Positions 46,959 to 58,893 of a stretch of DNA of 64,000 bases are shown in pieces. This stretch comes from Dryococelus australis. Its lineage: Eukaryota > Arthropoda > Insecta > Phasmatodea > Phasmatidae. The stretch spans positions 23,112,795 to 23,176,794 of the forward strand of contig CM057002.1 in NCBI GenBank assembly GCA_029891345.1. Direction: 5' to 3'. The position numbers and the translations under genes are program-made. Numbering within the stretch: the first letter of the stretch is position 1; each line of letters starts with the position of its first letter. Under the pieces are notes generated by a model. It did not search any database, was not told the origin of the DNA, and worked only from the letters and a program-made list of their open reading frames with translations.

Positions 46959-48395
46959 CGTGCTCGTAACACGCTCCGTTCGAACTGTCGGCACGACCTT
47001 GAAGTTGCTGCGTCGGTGATAAAGCGAGTGATGATGGGGGGGGGGGGGAGGCTCATGTTTCACATATCTCCCAAGAGTTTTCGCTTGAGATTGTCGAGCA
47101 GTACGTGCAAGTGTGTGTGTGAGAAAGAGAAAGAGAGAGACGGTATTCTGGCTCCTCCACACGCCAGGCTCCTCACGCGGTTGCTAATTAGATGGAGTGC
47201 GGCATAATGAAACGAAGCGACATCAAACATCAACCCCCGACGAAAATCCACGCGCTCAAGTGCCACCGGCGACGCGAAACTCCTCGCGGGAATGCTGGGT
47301 AATTACTGCGATTACATCGGGGATGGGGGGGGGGGGATTTACCTTTGCATTCAGTTTTTGTTTGGAAGGTCGGGAGCAGTCAAACGGCCCTCGCAGTTAA
47401 AGAAATGTGACCAGAGAAAGGGGTGTAGGGATATTATGTAGCTTAGCTGGCTTCTCTGCTATCAAAGTGAGTGCTCGAGAATGTGAAAAATATGAAATAC
47501 CACTGCATTAATGATTTTCTAATCGGTCCGAAGGCACCGAGTTACGTCACAGGTATGTGTATTGAGTCTGTTACGAAGTGTGGTAGACGATTTTTTTTAC
47601 TGACCTGCCATATTTATGTGTTAAGTGCGAGCTAACTGCGTCTCAGGGCGAACCCCATACGCCTGCAAAGGAAGTAAACCATAGCAAGGAGACAAGCATA
47701 GAGCTAGTGATTTTTGGCGAAAAAAAAATTCTGAGAACACGGTAGACTTCAACACTATAAGCACCCAGCAGCAGTTTGTATATTGCCATTGGTTGCTTGT
47801 CTGCTTGAGAAGGCGTATTCATATTTGACCGGGCCACTCAGAATTCGGCAACATCGGCACGGCTGCTACGTGATTCGTCTGCACATAGTTAGCACGTACC
47901 AAAAAGCAAACCAGCTAATCGAGACAGGTAAACGATCCTATAGTGTTTTAAAATATAACTTGTGAAATTTCTCGCGAGATTTCACTACCCCTAGATGCAT
48001 CGCGGCAGAGAGTAATTGGTCAGTAATTGGGGCCATGACTACTTTTATAAGTGCACCTATGGTTAACCTAAAACTAAGAAGACAAAGGGAAAAAACCGAC
48101 ATAAGCACCGCAAAAACCCTTTCGACCGATAAATAATTCAATATCACTGCATGCATTAACAGAAATGCTGCAGGAAGCAGAGAAGTTTGAACCATTCGAA
48201 AGAAAAAGAGTAGCAAAAAAGAGGGGGGGGGGCGGACATTTTCTTCTTTATTCAATTAATCGGCGCTGGCTTGACCACAGAGTGATGCTTGCACATCTCT
48301 CTAGTGAGGGAAATGGCGCAACTGAACATCCCCCCCATCTCCCCCAAAACAAATGCAGCAGGCCTTTTTGAGTCACGAAGCTCGAAGCAGTGATA
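46959..48395. other. Unassigned stretch with poly-G tracts
   Basis: G13 at 47036-47048, G12 at 47325-47336, G10 at 48223-48232, and a GT/GA-rich simple repeat near 47110-47140. No gene or repeat family recognised. Confidence 0.45.
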
Positions 48396-48800
48396 TAGGT
48401 GGTTCACGGTAAAATGAGCATTTTTGAAAGCCCTGCTTAAGATCTACTTGTATGCATGTCATGTGTTTTTCCGCCTTATGTAAAATTATCATTGCCGTGG
48501 GCCTCATCATTTTATTCGTACTGTGAAATTATTTTTAAAATTAATGTTGCAGAAATGTGCTCATTTTACACTTCGATGAATAAAAAAAAACGAAAGCGGA
48601 AAGACATAATTTAAGTTATCACACATAGTTACCTAACACTTGTAATTCGACGTTAAGATATGGAACTACTTTTTATCCAGCGTTACCAACTTTACTGGGC
48701 GAATGTCGCTCAGTGGGCCCGTTAGAAATATACGCAGATAGGAGCAGTGACTTTTTTCTAAGGTTGATTTGAAAAGTGCTTACTTATCGCGAACAGCCTT
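48396..48800 (+). mobile_element. TTCACGG-group MITE, type A
   Basis: Ends TAGGTGGTTCACGGTAAAAT and CTTACTTATCGCGAACAGCCTT, with TA at 48394-48395 and 48801-48802. Lacks the block with GCGTCGGTCAAGTGAAAC between TTTATTCGT and ACTGTGAAAT, a small internal deletion. About 405 bp. Confidence 0.88.
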
Positions 48801-48802
48801 TA

Positions 48803-49815
48803 GATGATAAGCTGCTGCTTACTGATGAATGAAGCAAATGAGCTGGGAACATGTGACTTACGGCAATACAATTCTGGGCATTCAGTGGGTAACACAAATA
48901 AATCAGTGAAATTCAGCCACCATAATAACTATTTATCTGGCACTGATTACCAGTCGCGCCATTATCATTGTTTCCACTTATTTGCTCAATTCTCACTGTT
49001 TCAAGTTTAGAGTGTGTGTAGTACATGAAATATACCACTTAACTATAATTGTTGTTAGAATCGTCACAGAGAATTAGTCCGAATTGCCCTTTATTCGTAA
49101 TGATCATAATGGTGTGATACGTGCATAGGATGTAATATTACATGTGTAGTTTTACGCACTGTTACAAACACGACTAACGAGAGAGGCAGCTTGTATTATG
49201 GTCTACTTTTGTCCACGTTTTAACAACACTTGGTCGTAGTCAACAGAAAACGGGGCAAATCACGTATTTCTGCGGTACAACAGTTTAGGTCCCGTAAAAA
49301 TGAAAGGACAAGTTTCACACATGCTTCCTTTTGGCGGGCAGTGAACGGGCAAAAACCTTGTGACCAAACAGCGAAGTTTTGCAAATGTTGCCATGGCGCC
49401 GCTACAAAAGCGGCAGGGTAGTCCATTCAAACGGGGCGCGGCCAAAATAAAAGGCTGCGTTGCTGGACGCAAACCGCTTTGTCCCGCGGCGACAAAAGGT
49501 GGCCCGAGACCAAGCTGCTAAAAATATCAGCGGCACAGTTCACAGTTGTAGTTAACGGGTCGCCATTCGGTCCAGATGGCTGGGTGTGAACTAGCTATTT
49601 GCTGTAAGCGGCCTCGTCCTGCGATGTTTGCCACTGCCGCAGAGTAATATTATTACTGTTGTTATTTTCCATGTGTTCAGCGGAAGAACTGTTGCGTTTG
49701 CTGTGCCTTGACTGGGTAATACCTTTCTTTGCTCTCCTGGTGATTTCTTTCCGCATTTTCCACGCTCTTGTGACCACGTACTGAATTTTTATTTTGCATT
49801 CCTGTGACTTTTGAA
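48803..49815. other. Unassigned stretch
   Basis: No repeat recognised. Overlapping frames of 60-70 codons at 49220-49472 on both strands have no domain. Confidence 0.4.
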
Positions 49816-50058
49816 GTGGAGAGATTTGGGCGCCTCTTAACATCGATGTCTTTACAGCCGACGAGGGTGACGCGAGGTAAGTATGGAGCAGCGCCGGAAT
49901 GCAGGGAAAAGGGGGGAGGAGGGAGATCCCGGAGAACCCCCCCCCCCCCGACCAACAGCATCGATAGGCGCGATCCCTACATGCGAAAATGCGGGGATCG
50001 AAGCCGGTTCGCCAGGGTGGGAGGAGAGTAGTCTGACCACCACACCACCGCGGGCCCC
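49816..50058 (-). mobile_element. tRNA-derived SINE, main family
   Basis: Minus strand: GGGGCCCGCGGTGGTGTGGT head, box A-like GTGGTCAGACTACTC, then CCGCATTTTCGCATGTAGGG and a tail with AGACATCGATGTTAAGAGGC. A C13 run (49937-49949, plus strand) replaces the CTCGCC seen in relatives at this spot. No clear flanking duplication. Confidence 0.88.
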
Positions 50059-50959
50059 TATCGATCTCGAGCTCACGCGCACGATGCGTACATCGGTCAA
50101 GCGTCCGACATAATTAAAACGACGCAGACAAACTAATTAAAACCGTGATTAAACGACCTAATGTGTCGAATTTCCCTTCGGACATATTTCCACGGAAGAG
50201 CAGTCATCGATCACAGACAATTATAATTATAGGTGCCCTATTTTTTCCCTGCCTTCTTTCTGGACAGCACCACATTTCAGTTGCTTCATTTCAAAATGGG
50301 TTTCATCGCCGTCGGACGACTCTTAAATACGAATTAACCAGAGAAATATAGTTATAAAAAAATAGAAGGAAACCCACAAAGCGCTTGACTGTGATTGGGA
50401 AACAGGCTTTGTTGCGGAAGGGGTGGGGTTTAAAAAAAAAAAACTGCGGAGTAAGCGACGTGCAGTGAAAGTACTAGGGGAGTGGTACGGGGGAGCGGAC
50501 GCGACGCTGTCAGAATGGTGAATAAATCAAAGAGCGGGTGTCGGGTTGTGGTGGGGGTGTGACGTCACGAGATGGGAGGCAGGGGTAGACAAACGCCAGC
50601 GCAGCACCCGGATTGACGGCTGGACCAGACATCGCCATCCATTACCGTGCGACACGGTAATTAATTACACACCTTCGTCCCGCCCCCCCCCCCCCTCCTA
50701 CGCGGCTATCAGCCGCCCCTGGCAGCAACCGTGCAAAAAAAAAAAATTAAAATAAAGCGCCGCGTACCCTCGTAAAGTCGCACCGTGCCAGCGGGTGAAA
50801 GGAGACATTTGAACTTTTTTTACACCCCTAGCCATCCTCACAGCTTCGAAGTCCTTACTTTAAAAAAAAAATGTCTGGTGAAAACCTGTTTAAATCCCAT
50901 GTCAGCTGAGAACTTTCAAATTTCAGTTTCATCCCTAAACCGTCTGTTTGTTTGGGCTA
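50059..50959. other. Unassigned stretch
   Basis: C13 at 50683-50695 and several A runs. Nothing recognised. Confidence 0.4.
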
Positions 50960-51389
50960 TAGTCCATTCACGGTTACGTAAAACTTTTCTGAAGCCCCGC
51001 TAAAGTTCTTCTGAAAACATTGCTAAAAGATGTAATTATATGCAGATTGTGTATAATTCTGCCACAAGTAAGATTGACATTTCCATTGGCCTAGTCACAT
51101 TGCTCATGCTTCTGTCAAGAAAAAACCTTAAATGATTAGAAAAGTAAATATTTAACAATTTTGCTGAGTCTCAATGTTTTTTTTAAAGAAAGTAAAAAAA
51201 TGATTTTAGTATTCTCAAATGTTATCCCGATTTCGGATTTAAGGCGTGGAACTACTTTCTCCCCGTCGTAACCAACTTGAGGGTGCATACCCCAATCAGG
51301 TGTGCCCGTTAAAATGCATGCAGACAGGGGGCAGTGAGTGTCTTTCAAATGTTTATTTGAAAAGTGCTCACCTTATTGTGAACAACATT
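50960..51389 (+). mobile_element. Chimaeric TTCACGG-group element: type D left end, type A body
   Basis: The first about 53 bp (TAGTCCATTCACGGTTACGT through CCCCGCTAAAGTTCTTCT) are type D. From about 51016 on the sequence is type A (ATTATATGCAGATTGTGTAT, TTCTGCCACAAGTAAGATTG) to the type A end CACCTTATTGTGAACAACATT. TA at both outer flanks (50958-50959, 51390-51391) shows it inserted as one unit or was converted in place. Confidence 0.8.
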
Positions 51390-51989
51390 TAACCATTTGA
51401 ACCCTAACGAAAATGATCTGAACTGCAACCAACAACCCGCCCCCGCCCCTTTCCACACCAATTTTCCAATTCTCTGCTACCGGAGGTAATGAATCGGTTT
51501 TTTTTTTTTTTTTACCGTGGTGTCGTGCCCGAAAGGACTCGAAAGAGCTCCCCCCCCCCCCCTCTACAATGACGGGCGCTTATGACAGACTGCGACAGCT
51601 GAACCGTGAACCCGCCCCACGCCTAAAAACTTCATGCCCACCCCCTCGCCATTTCATAAACAAATCAAGTCAGCCTCGGTTTGCGAGTCAAATTGAACGC
51701 CCGCCAGGAGGTTTAATGGGGGATGGGAGCGGACGCTGCGAAGCGAACACAAAAACCAATAGGAAGCAATATGTTGCGCAGTATCAGAGGTGACCGTGCC
51801 GGAGGAGGGCAAGGGGGTAAAAAGCCCAACAGTCTGCAAAAGAGGCTCGTGTTTTATGACAGCCAGTGTGGTATGTGTGCGTGTAAATCAGGCTTCGCAG
51901 ATGTGCGGAGGCTTATCTGCTTTGTGAAGTTAGCACGAAACCAGGTTCACTCCGCGCTACTGCTTCCTGCTAACATCCACACAGTTTTA

Positions 51990-52241
51990 TAGACTGTCTA
52001 CGGTAAAATGAGCCCTTCTGAAAGCCCTGCTCAATATCTACTTGTATACACGTTGTATATTCCTACATGTTATGTAAAATTATCATTACCATGGGCCTCA
52101 TCACTTTATTCATGCTTCGGTCAAACTAAAATGTGAAATTATTAAGGAAGTACGTACTTTACAAATCTGCTTATTTTTTACACTTCGATGCGTTAAAAAA
52201 ACGGAACGCGAAAGAAATAATTTTAAGTTATCACCAGAAAT
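51990..52241 (+). mobile_element. Type A element, right half missing
   Basis: Starts TAGACTGTCTACGGTAAAAT after TA (51988-51989) and follows type A to GAAAGAAATAATTTTAAGTT plus ATCAC. There it stops abruptly and a hAT-like element begins. The right half is not present beyond that element. Confidence 0.85.
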
Positions 52242-52243
52242 AG

Positions 52244-52515
52244 GAGAATTTCGCGAGTTCAATGACCTGTAAGCTAGACTCCACAGCCCCGTGTACACAA
52301 GGGCTTAATGTTTGTCCATTGGCTGCTGCCTCAGTGTTACCTCACACCTGGCAGTAAGGGGTTCCCTACTTGTTTCCTTGCAAGTCTGCTGTTGGCTCAG
52401 AGTTGTCCAGGGCGTGTATAATAAACTCTGATCCAGTTGCAAAGGTGAATTCGCTGTATATGTGTTTGACGCCTCTCTTGACCCGAAATGAATTCCCGAA
52501 ATTTTCCCATCCCTA
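52244..52515 (+). mobile_element. hAT-like MITE abutting a truncated type A element
   Basis: Begins near AGGAGAATTTCGCGAGTTCA and ends GAAATTTTCCCATCCCTA. Interior close to the window-start copy and 36029 (CAGTGTTACCTCACACCTGG; AGAGTTGTCCAGGGCGTGT). The first bases of the left end are altered and no 8-bp duplication is visible, so the junction with type A probably involved a deletion. Confidence 0.8.
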
Positions 52516-53238
52516 GTCATTGGTCGCCACTTGTTGCTGAAGATCAGGGATGAGAACTTCGGTAGTCAAAAGTAGCCGTACACGTCTGTGAAAATTATGG
52601 TATACTGTACAAAATTATAGAACGCACGCGAAATTTCAAATTTACTGTGTTTTTAATTGTTCATAAATAACTTGGAATTCTATTTTTAAAATGGTTTGGC
52701 AGCCATAAATATTCTTATAATACGCTAAATATGTTCTTTAAAGTGCTACTGTAGAATTCAAAATACTAGATGTTTCTATCGTTATTTATATTCTAATTAG
52801 TCCACAAAACCTTAAAGACTTCGTGTTTTCTTGACCGAGCAGGCTTTACTCTACCAGTTGCAGACCTTTCCGTGACGCTATTTTGCTGGCAAGTGCCTTG
52901 GAGTTAGCAATGTTAGCGGATGTTTCACTTCTGCTTACTTGAGTATTCTGTTGCTCTGAACGTGTAATGTTTAAATAGCGGCCACAGAATCACACTTCCC
53001 ACATTTTCTGTCGATTGTAAATTCACTCAACATTTACCGTATTTGTTGTTCACGTTAGGTGATGAAATGGCGAGGGAGCGATGCACACCTTGACTCAATG
53101 ATCTGGAATATTTAACACACTTATAATTGGGGCAGGACAATCTCACGAGTTAAATTGCGTGCAGGCTAGATTCGCTGAAACCTGTGCCCTAAGAGACTCA
53201 GTTGTGCGTTCAAAAGAGTCGCCTTAGAGAGTACCTGA
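52516..53238. other. Unassigned stretch
   Basis: AT-rich; nothing recognised. Confidence 0.4.
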
Positions 53239-53578
53239 CGGCTGTTCACGATAAAGTGAGCACTTTTGAAATCAACCTTAGAAAAATGTCACTGCTCCCA
53301 TCTGAATATATTTTTATATATTTTATCTGTGATAACTGATAACTTAAATTATTTCTATTGCTTTCTGTTTTCTTAATACGCCGAAGTGTAAAAATTAGAA
53401 GATTATTAAAATATTTAAGTTTCTAATACTTTTATAGTTTCTCTTGACCGACGCGTGGAGAAAGCGACGAGGCCCATGGCAATGACAGTTTTACATAAGG
53501 CGGAGGAACACACAACGTGCATACAAGTAGATCTTAAGCAGGGCTTTCAAAAGTGCCAATTTTACCGTGAACAGCCTA
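53239..53578 (-). mobile_element. TTCACGG-group type A, internally deleted
   Basis: Ends CGGCTGTTCACGATAAAGTG and CCAATTTTACCGTGAACAGCCTA, followed by TA. The block between ATATATTTTTATA and ATCTGTGATAACTGATA lacks about 80 bp of type A (the CCCAGTAAAGTTGG region). About 340 bp. Confidence 0.85.
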
Positions 53579-54953
53579 TAGTCACGTTTTATCTTTGGCA
53601 AGTTAGCACGTGAAGGTCTGCTACTAAGCCAAACTCTTCCCAGGCGTGTATGATGCTGAGCCAATCGAAACTGTAACTCAAACACAGGAGTGTTTGGCGT
53701 GTACCTATTCCTCAGATCAACTCGCGCAAGTTTCCCTTCGTAAACAAGCTCCCTCATCGGCCGCAAATTGCCGAATTTTCCGGCGGCCGAAGCAGTCACT
53801 CGGTCGGCCAGAAGGCCATGCCACTTGACGATAACGACGCGAGATTGACCCGCACTCGGTACGTCCTCCACACAACGCGACCTTGATTCCTTTTTTTTTT
53901 TCGTTCCCGCTAGGCCCCGCCACAGAGGACCGAAGTAACCAGAGTGCGAACTCCAACAACCGCAACTCTCCAGGAAAACGGCGTCAGCGGAACGCCTTTC
54001 GCCATCCAGCGACTTGCAAGTGGGCAGCACGCATTAGACGGTCGATACACAAGGCCGGTCCCAGAGCTTCGTACAATCATAAGTATAGTAAGTAAAGTTC
54101 AAATTAAAACAAAATATTCGCACAACTTGGATAGAGAGGGAATGTAAATGGGGGGGGGGGCAATGTAGGGGAGGGCTCTCCCTAACGCTCGCCGCTGGAG
54201 GGATGGGAAACCACATGACACTGCTGGCACTGCACACGCCAAATTGAAAACATCGTTCTCCACTACAGCACTGTTAAATACCGCGCTGCGCGACTTACGT
54301 TTTCTCGACAGGTAATAATCACGCGCGGAGCAGCTATAGCCCAACCACTCTCGGCCGCTGTCCTACTGAACCAACCCCTAGACTCTGGATATGAGTAAAC
54401 AGAACGCTTAATTTATTTCCGATTCGATTTTGTCTAATTGCCCAGCTCAATATCGGCAGCATAAAAACAGAAAATGATTTGAATTATTTGATATAATGAA
54501 AATAAACTGCTTATCGTTTTATGAATATTTTTCAACTGAATTGAAAAAAATATACATAGTTATATTGATTTACATGTAGAGACTGAAGTACAGTGATTTA
54601 TGTAATTCCATATTTCTTTTTACAATGTTGGTGGTAATGTGAGCAATACGTTCTCGTTCATGTGAGCTATTTAAGTGTTTTAACAAAGATTTGGTATTGT
54701 GTACCGATACTTGACAGCTCACAGTGGCCGTTTATTTTTGGATGTAATTCTACATACTTTAGATAGGAATATTTAATACATTTTTAATAAAATGGGTGGA
54801 ATTAGACAATTGAAATGTTACACAGAAAACTGTTCACGTGTAGTAGTGCCAACCTTGTGAACACAAGTTTTTTTTTTAAATTTTGACATTGACACATTTG
54901 CACTGGGCAAAAAAAAGCGTTCCACTGCTTTGCATTGAGTGACGTCTCTGGTA
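53579..54953. other. Unassigned stretch
   Basis: A 179-codon minus frame (53491-54030) runs into the type A element at its end and has no recognised domain, so it is not called. G11 at 54150-54160. AT-rich from 54370. Confidence 0.45.
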
Positions 54954-55175
54954 TAGGCTGATCACTGTGAAGTGAGCACTTTTTAAGGCCCTTATTCAAT
55001 TTTCATTTCATCCTGTTTCAATCTTTCTGCTGCTTTTTAATATAAACATTGAAATGTGACCAATTAACACAGCGTATATATTTCACCACCATCAAAATGT
55101 AATAACTGAGGATTTTATAAATGTAATAAGGTTGGGAGGGCCTTAAAAAATGATCACTTAATCGTGAACAGCATA
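54954..55175 (-). mobile_element. TTCACGG-group MITE, type C
   Basis: Ends TAGGCTGATCACTGTGAAGT and CACTTAATCGTGAACAGCATA, with TA at 54952-54953 and 55176-55177. Reverse type C interior: GCTGCTTTTTAATATAAACA and ATTTCACCACCATCAAAAT. Confidence 0.85.
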
Positions 55176-55598
55176 TACTTGTATTCTCGTTGTACAGAAC
55201 TGAATCCCCACCCTTCATTCAGCGGCAATGGATTCTGCCGACTCGTTTGGATTTCACTGTACGCTCAGATAAAAAAAAACCATGCCATTTTGTCTCTGTA
55301 TACCCATCTACTCTGTGTCTAAGAGTAGACGATAGTAAAGGTATTCGCGATGAACATACGCAGCCGAGTGCGGTTACATCAAAGCAACCGCCACGCCGTT
55401 AAATTTCTGCGCACTTACTTGTCTGCGATTGTGATGGAGAACCCCCGTCGAGGGCCCCAATGTATAACCAAGACTTGCGAGATACATGGCCACGCCTGCA
55501 CTTCGTTCACGGCCGACTACATCTTTCCTTGCGTCGCTCAGCTTCCCATTTATCACAATCTCTTTGCGCCGAGAACCTTTTAATAACCTTGTGCTTTT

Positions 55599-55826
55599 CG
55601 GGGGGGCCACGATGGCTTAGTGGTTGGACTACTCGCCTCCGAACTAGGCGAGCAGGGTTCGATATCCTGCGGGGTCGCTCCAGGATTTTCGCATGTGAGA
55701 ATCGTGCCAGCGGGTTTTCTCGGAGACCTCCCGTTTTCCCCCGGCTGCTCAACCCTCACCTAACTTCACCCTCATCGGCTCTCAATACCTCGATGTTAAG
55801 AGCCGCCCAAATCTATTCACTCGCTC
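55599..55826 (+). mobile_element. tRNA-derived SINE with 8-bp duplication
   Basis: Head GGGGGGGCCACGATGGCTTA with box A-like GGCTTAGTGGTTGG and box B-like GGGTTCGATATCC. Body CCAGGATTTTCGCATGTGAG, tail CATCGGCTCTCAATACCTCG then ATGTTAAGAGCCGCCC. GTGCTTTT precedes (55591-55598) and follows (55827-55834). One of the most complete plus-strand copies. Confidence 0.93.
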
Positions 55827-55834
55827 GTGCTTTT

Positions 55835-57177
55835 ACCAGCGTATGATGCACAAAGGCCAACAAAAAAAAAAAACACTTCTACATTCTGCACGCATTTGAA
55901 AGCTAAACTAGGAAAAATTAAATATGGGGAAGAAAAAAAAATTACATCTACAATTTTTGTGAGAAATAATTTACTAACTGTGGCACATGGATATGCGTGC
56001 AAGAAGTATGCCTCGAAAAGAAATGACAGAAATAGGATTTTGTGAAGTAGTAGAGGCCTTTTTAAAATGCATGTATCACCACTTAATTCCAGTAATACCT
56101 TTCAACATCTACTCATTACTTGTGAGAACACACACAGTATTTGCATCGTGGCATGTCAATATCACAATTTTAGTGTAACTGGAACGTAGTATAGAGAACA
56201 AAAAATACCTTGATGGAAGTCAAATGGTAGGCGTGGAACTCTGCAAAGCATTGTCAATACACTATGTTTTTTTTATCACACTCTGAATTACGGTGGCTCG
56301 CGCGCATATGTAACCAAGAAAATTAAATGATCATAATGAAAATCTGTTTTTTATTTTTTTTGCATTTTATAAAACAATCGTAAATTTTTTATAAAACACA
56401 ATTTCTGCATTTGTTTAGTTATAAAAAAAACAGCGCGTATGTGGTTACTTTACGACGCTGTTCTGAACTTGTTTTTCCTCAAGACTGGTTTTAGTTAACG
56501 TAACCCTCACATGTCAATTAAACAGGCGAAAAATAAGGTTTGAGAGTTGTTTCACAAAACATTACATGCGTTACCACATAAAGGGGGAATTAATCACTGA
56601 CGGTCCACTTTAAGGGCTTTGAGCGCGATTCTTTTTATTTATTTTATAATTGCACTTTATAATTGTCTTCCTTAGGTAAAGTTTTTTAGAACGTATGTTT
56701 ATTGCAAAATGGCATATTTGCAGAAAATTTAACAAGGGTAACTAGAAGGTTACTCCATTTTACGGTATAATTAGCTAAAGATACTTTTAAAAAATTTATG
56801 CCAACCAAAATTAATAATATGCAAGGATTTCATTGTTTTCAACAGTTTTTTTTTAAATTCCAAAATCATTCCCTTGTATGACTTAATAGTTGTCTTGATT
56901 GTGTCTTCGTTCAATGTGAATGATCTCATTTCGGTACATACTTAGTTTCCATTATTTCTACGTTTCTAAAATAGTAAGATATTGATGACATTTATTTAAG
57001 CAAAACTTATGTGTCCGAATTTTTTTTTTGCGAGGAAAAGTAGTACAGGTGTCTAAATGTTGAACAGAATATAGTAACAAAAATAAAAATATAAAATTTT
57101 TTCGTGATCAGCGCTCTTAAACATGTGAAAACTACGAAAACGGCTTTCTCGCCGAATCTTTTAAGAGTTCTGTCTTC
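55835..57177. other. Unassigned strongly AT-rich stretch
   Basis: About 1.3 kb of AT-rich DNA with many A and T runs; no repeat family or frame recognised. Confidence 0.45.
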
Positions 57178-57179
57178 TA

Positions 57180-57405
57180 TAGGCTATTCACGGTAAAGTG
57201 AGACCTTCGGAAAGCTGTGTCGTTTGGAATAATAGTCAATAAATATAATATTTTATCCTTGGACGAGTATTGTGGAACACAAACACAAACTGTTTATTAC
57301 TTACAAGGCAATATGTATTTCAAAAGGTGGTTAAAGGATGAGAAAACGGCTGAAATGAAAAAGTAACTAGGGCCTCAAAGTACTCACTTTACCATGAACA
57401 GCCTA
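57180..57405 (+). mobile_element. TTCACGG-group MITE, type B
   Basis: Ends TAGGCTATTCACGGTAAAGT and TCACTTTACCATGAACAGCCT, with TA at 57178-57179 and 57406-57407. Shares CGTTTGGAATAATA and GGTGGTTAAAGGATGAG with the copy at 6062. Confidence 0.87.
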
Positions 57406-57407
57406 TA

Positions 57408-57785
57408 ATATACTCAACCTTAGCGCCGCGTACCTGGCTGTGAGCAGTCAGATGGCAACCCGTACGTCGTCATCATGAATAATCAATGTTCATTGACGTA
57501 ACCCCTCCCAGCGCACTAAAGAACGTCACTGATAATGTTTGCTAACTTCTCTTGCGTTGAGGGGAAACGCCGGCAAGCAGGAGGGAAAATTTGGGGGGGT
57601 GTCGTGGCGATGATGCGGCTGCCTTGTAACACGAACGTATGACGGCGATCGATCCGAAGTGAGTCTGTCCCAATAATTGAATGTTCGCCCTCCCGTCCAT
57701 TTTCACCTGACAAGTCCATCGATAAATCAGCGGCGCTAACAACTGGGTGCCTCACGCACTGGTAATTCGCGTGAAAACAATACTA
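57408..57785. other. Unassigned spacer
   Basis: About 380 bp, GC-richer, between two type B elements in opposite orientation. Nothing recognised. Confidence 0.4.
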
Positions 57786-57787
57786 TA

Positions 57788-58020
57788 CAAGCCGTTCACG
57801 GTAAATTGAGCGCTTTTGAGGCCCCATGTTACTTTATCCTTCAGCCGTTTTGATCTTTTAATCCCCTTTTAAAACGAATATTGCTATGTGAGTACTAAAC
57901 ACAGTTTGCGCATATTCCGCCGAACCCGGAAGTTTAACGTCTAGGGTCGAAATAAAATACATTTACTGACTAATATTGCAAATGAGAGGGCCTTCAAAAG
58001 TGCTCACTTTACCGTGAACC
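57788..58020 (-). mobile_element. TTCACGG-group MITE, type B
   Basis: Ends GCCGTTCACGGTAAATTGAG and TGCTCACTTTACCGTGAAC, with TA at 57786-57787 and 58021-58022; the last bases of the right end are lost. The interior matches 8399-9059 (CCTTTTAAAACGAATATTGC; CCCGGAAGTTTAACGTCTAG), giving the uninterrupted reference for the nested copy. Confidence 0.87.
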
Positions 58021-58110
58021 TATGGAAACCAATGGACACCAACACCTGACAGCTTCTGCGTTCCTGCGGAGAAAGCAGGCGGCGAAGTCACCTCCTCCAG
58101 AGGACGGGTT

Positions 58111-58891
58111 TAGTCCATTCACGGTTACTTATTACTTTCCTGAAGCCCTGCTAAAGTTATACTCCAAGGGCATGCCTCCGCCATCGCGCAAACAAAGCTT
58201 AACCGATTCTAGGAAAGGGACAACGCACCGTATTCGTGCGCCCTCGGTGTAATTTTTTGCACGCGCGTTGGTAAAGGCTGTTCACAATGAAGTGAGCAAT
58301 TTTTTGAAAATCAACCTTGGAAAAAAATTTCACTGGCGCTCCCTGCGTATATTTCGACGAGCTCACATGGGTGACATGCACCCAGTAAAGTTGGTAACGA
58401 TGAATGGAAAGTAGTTTCATATCTTAACGTCAAATAAAAAGTGTTACGTAAACCATTTCTGATAGCTTAAATTAGGCTATTTCTTCCGTTGTCCGTTTTG
58501 CATGGAAATGTAAAAATGAGCAGATTTGTAAAATATTTATTTATCTAATAATTTCATAGTTTCACTTGACCGACGCATGAATAATGTGATGAGGCCCGTG
58601 GCAATGTTAATCTTACATGAGGCGGAAGAATACACCAATGTACAAACAAGTAGATCTCAAGCAGGGCTTTCAAAAGTACTCAGTTGACTGTTAACAGCCT
58701 TCAATGTCTAGTAAGAAATAATTCTCATGCAAAATTGTACTAAACTGAATGCGCACGAATACCGGTGCGTTGTCCCTTTGTTTTAATTTCCTAGAATCGG
58801 TCATGCTTTATTTGCACGAGGCGGAGGAATACCCTTGAAGTATAACTTTAGCAGGGCTTCAGAAAACTTGTAAGTAACCGTGAATGGACTA
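58111..58891. mobile_element. TTCACGG-group type D with nested type A
   Basis: The left arm (58111-58273) starts TAGTCCATTCACGGTTACTT. The right arm (58702-58891) ends GTAACCGTGAATGGACTA, then TA. The arms are reverse complements over about 130 bp or more, including CCTCCGCC and the CAAACAAAGCTTAACCGATT block, so type D is close to a foldback structure. A type A element separates them, and the left arm is shorter at its inner side. Confidence 0.82.
58274..58701 (-). mobile_element. TTCACGG-group type A nested in type D
   Basis: Ends AAGGCTGTTCACAATGAAGT and TCAGTTGACTGTTAACAGCCTT. TA precedes (58272-58273); the bases after it are CA, a likely mutated TA. Reverse type A interior complete, about 428 bp. 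Confidence 0.87.
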
Positions 58892-58893
58892 TA

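Noticed and set aside
53491-54030. 179-codon minus-strand open frame
   Set aside because: Its C-terminal part is the end of a type A transposon, and the remainder shows no domain.
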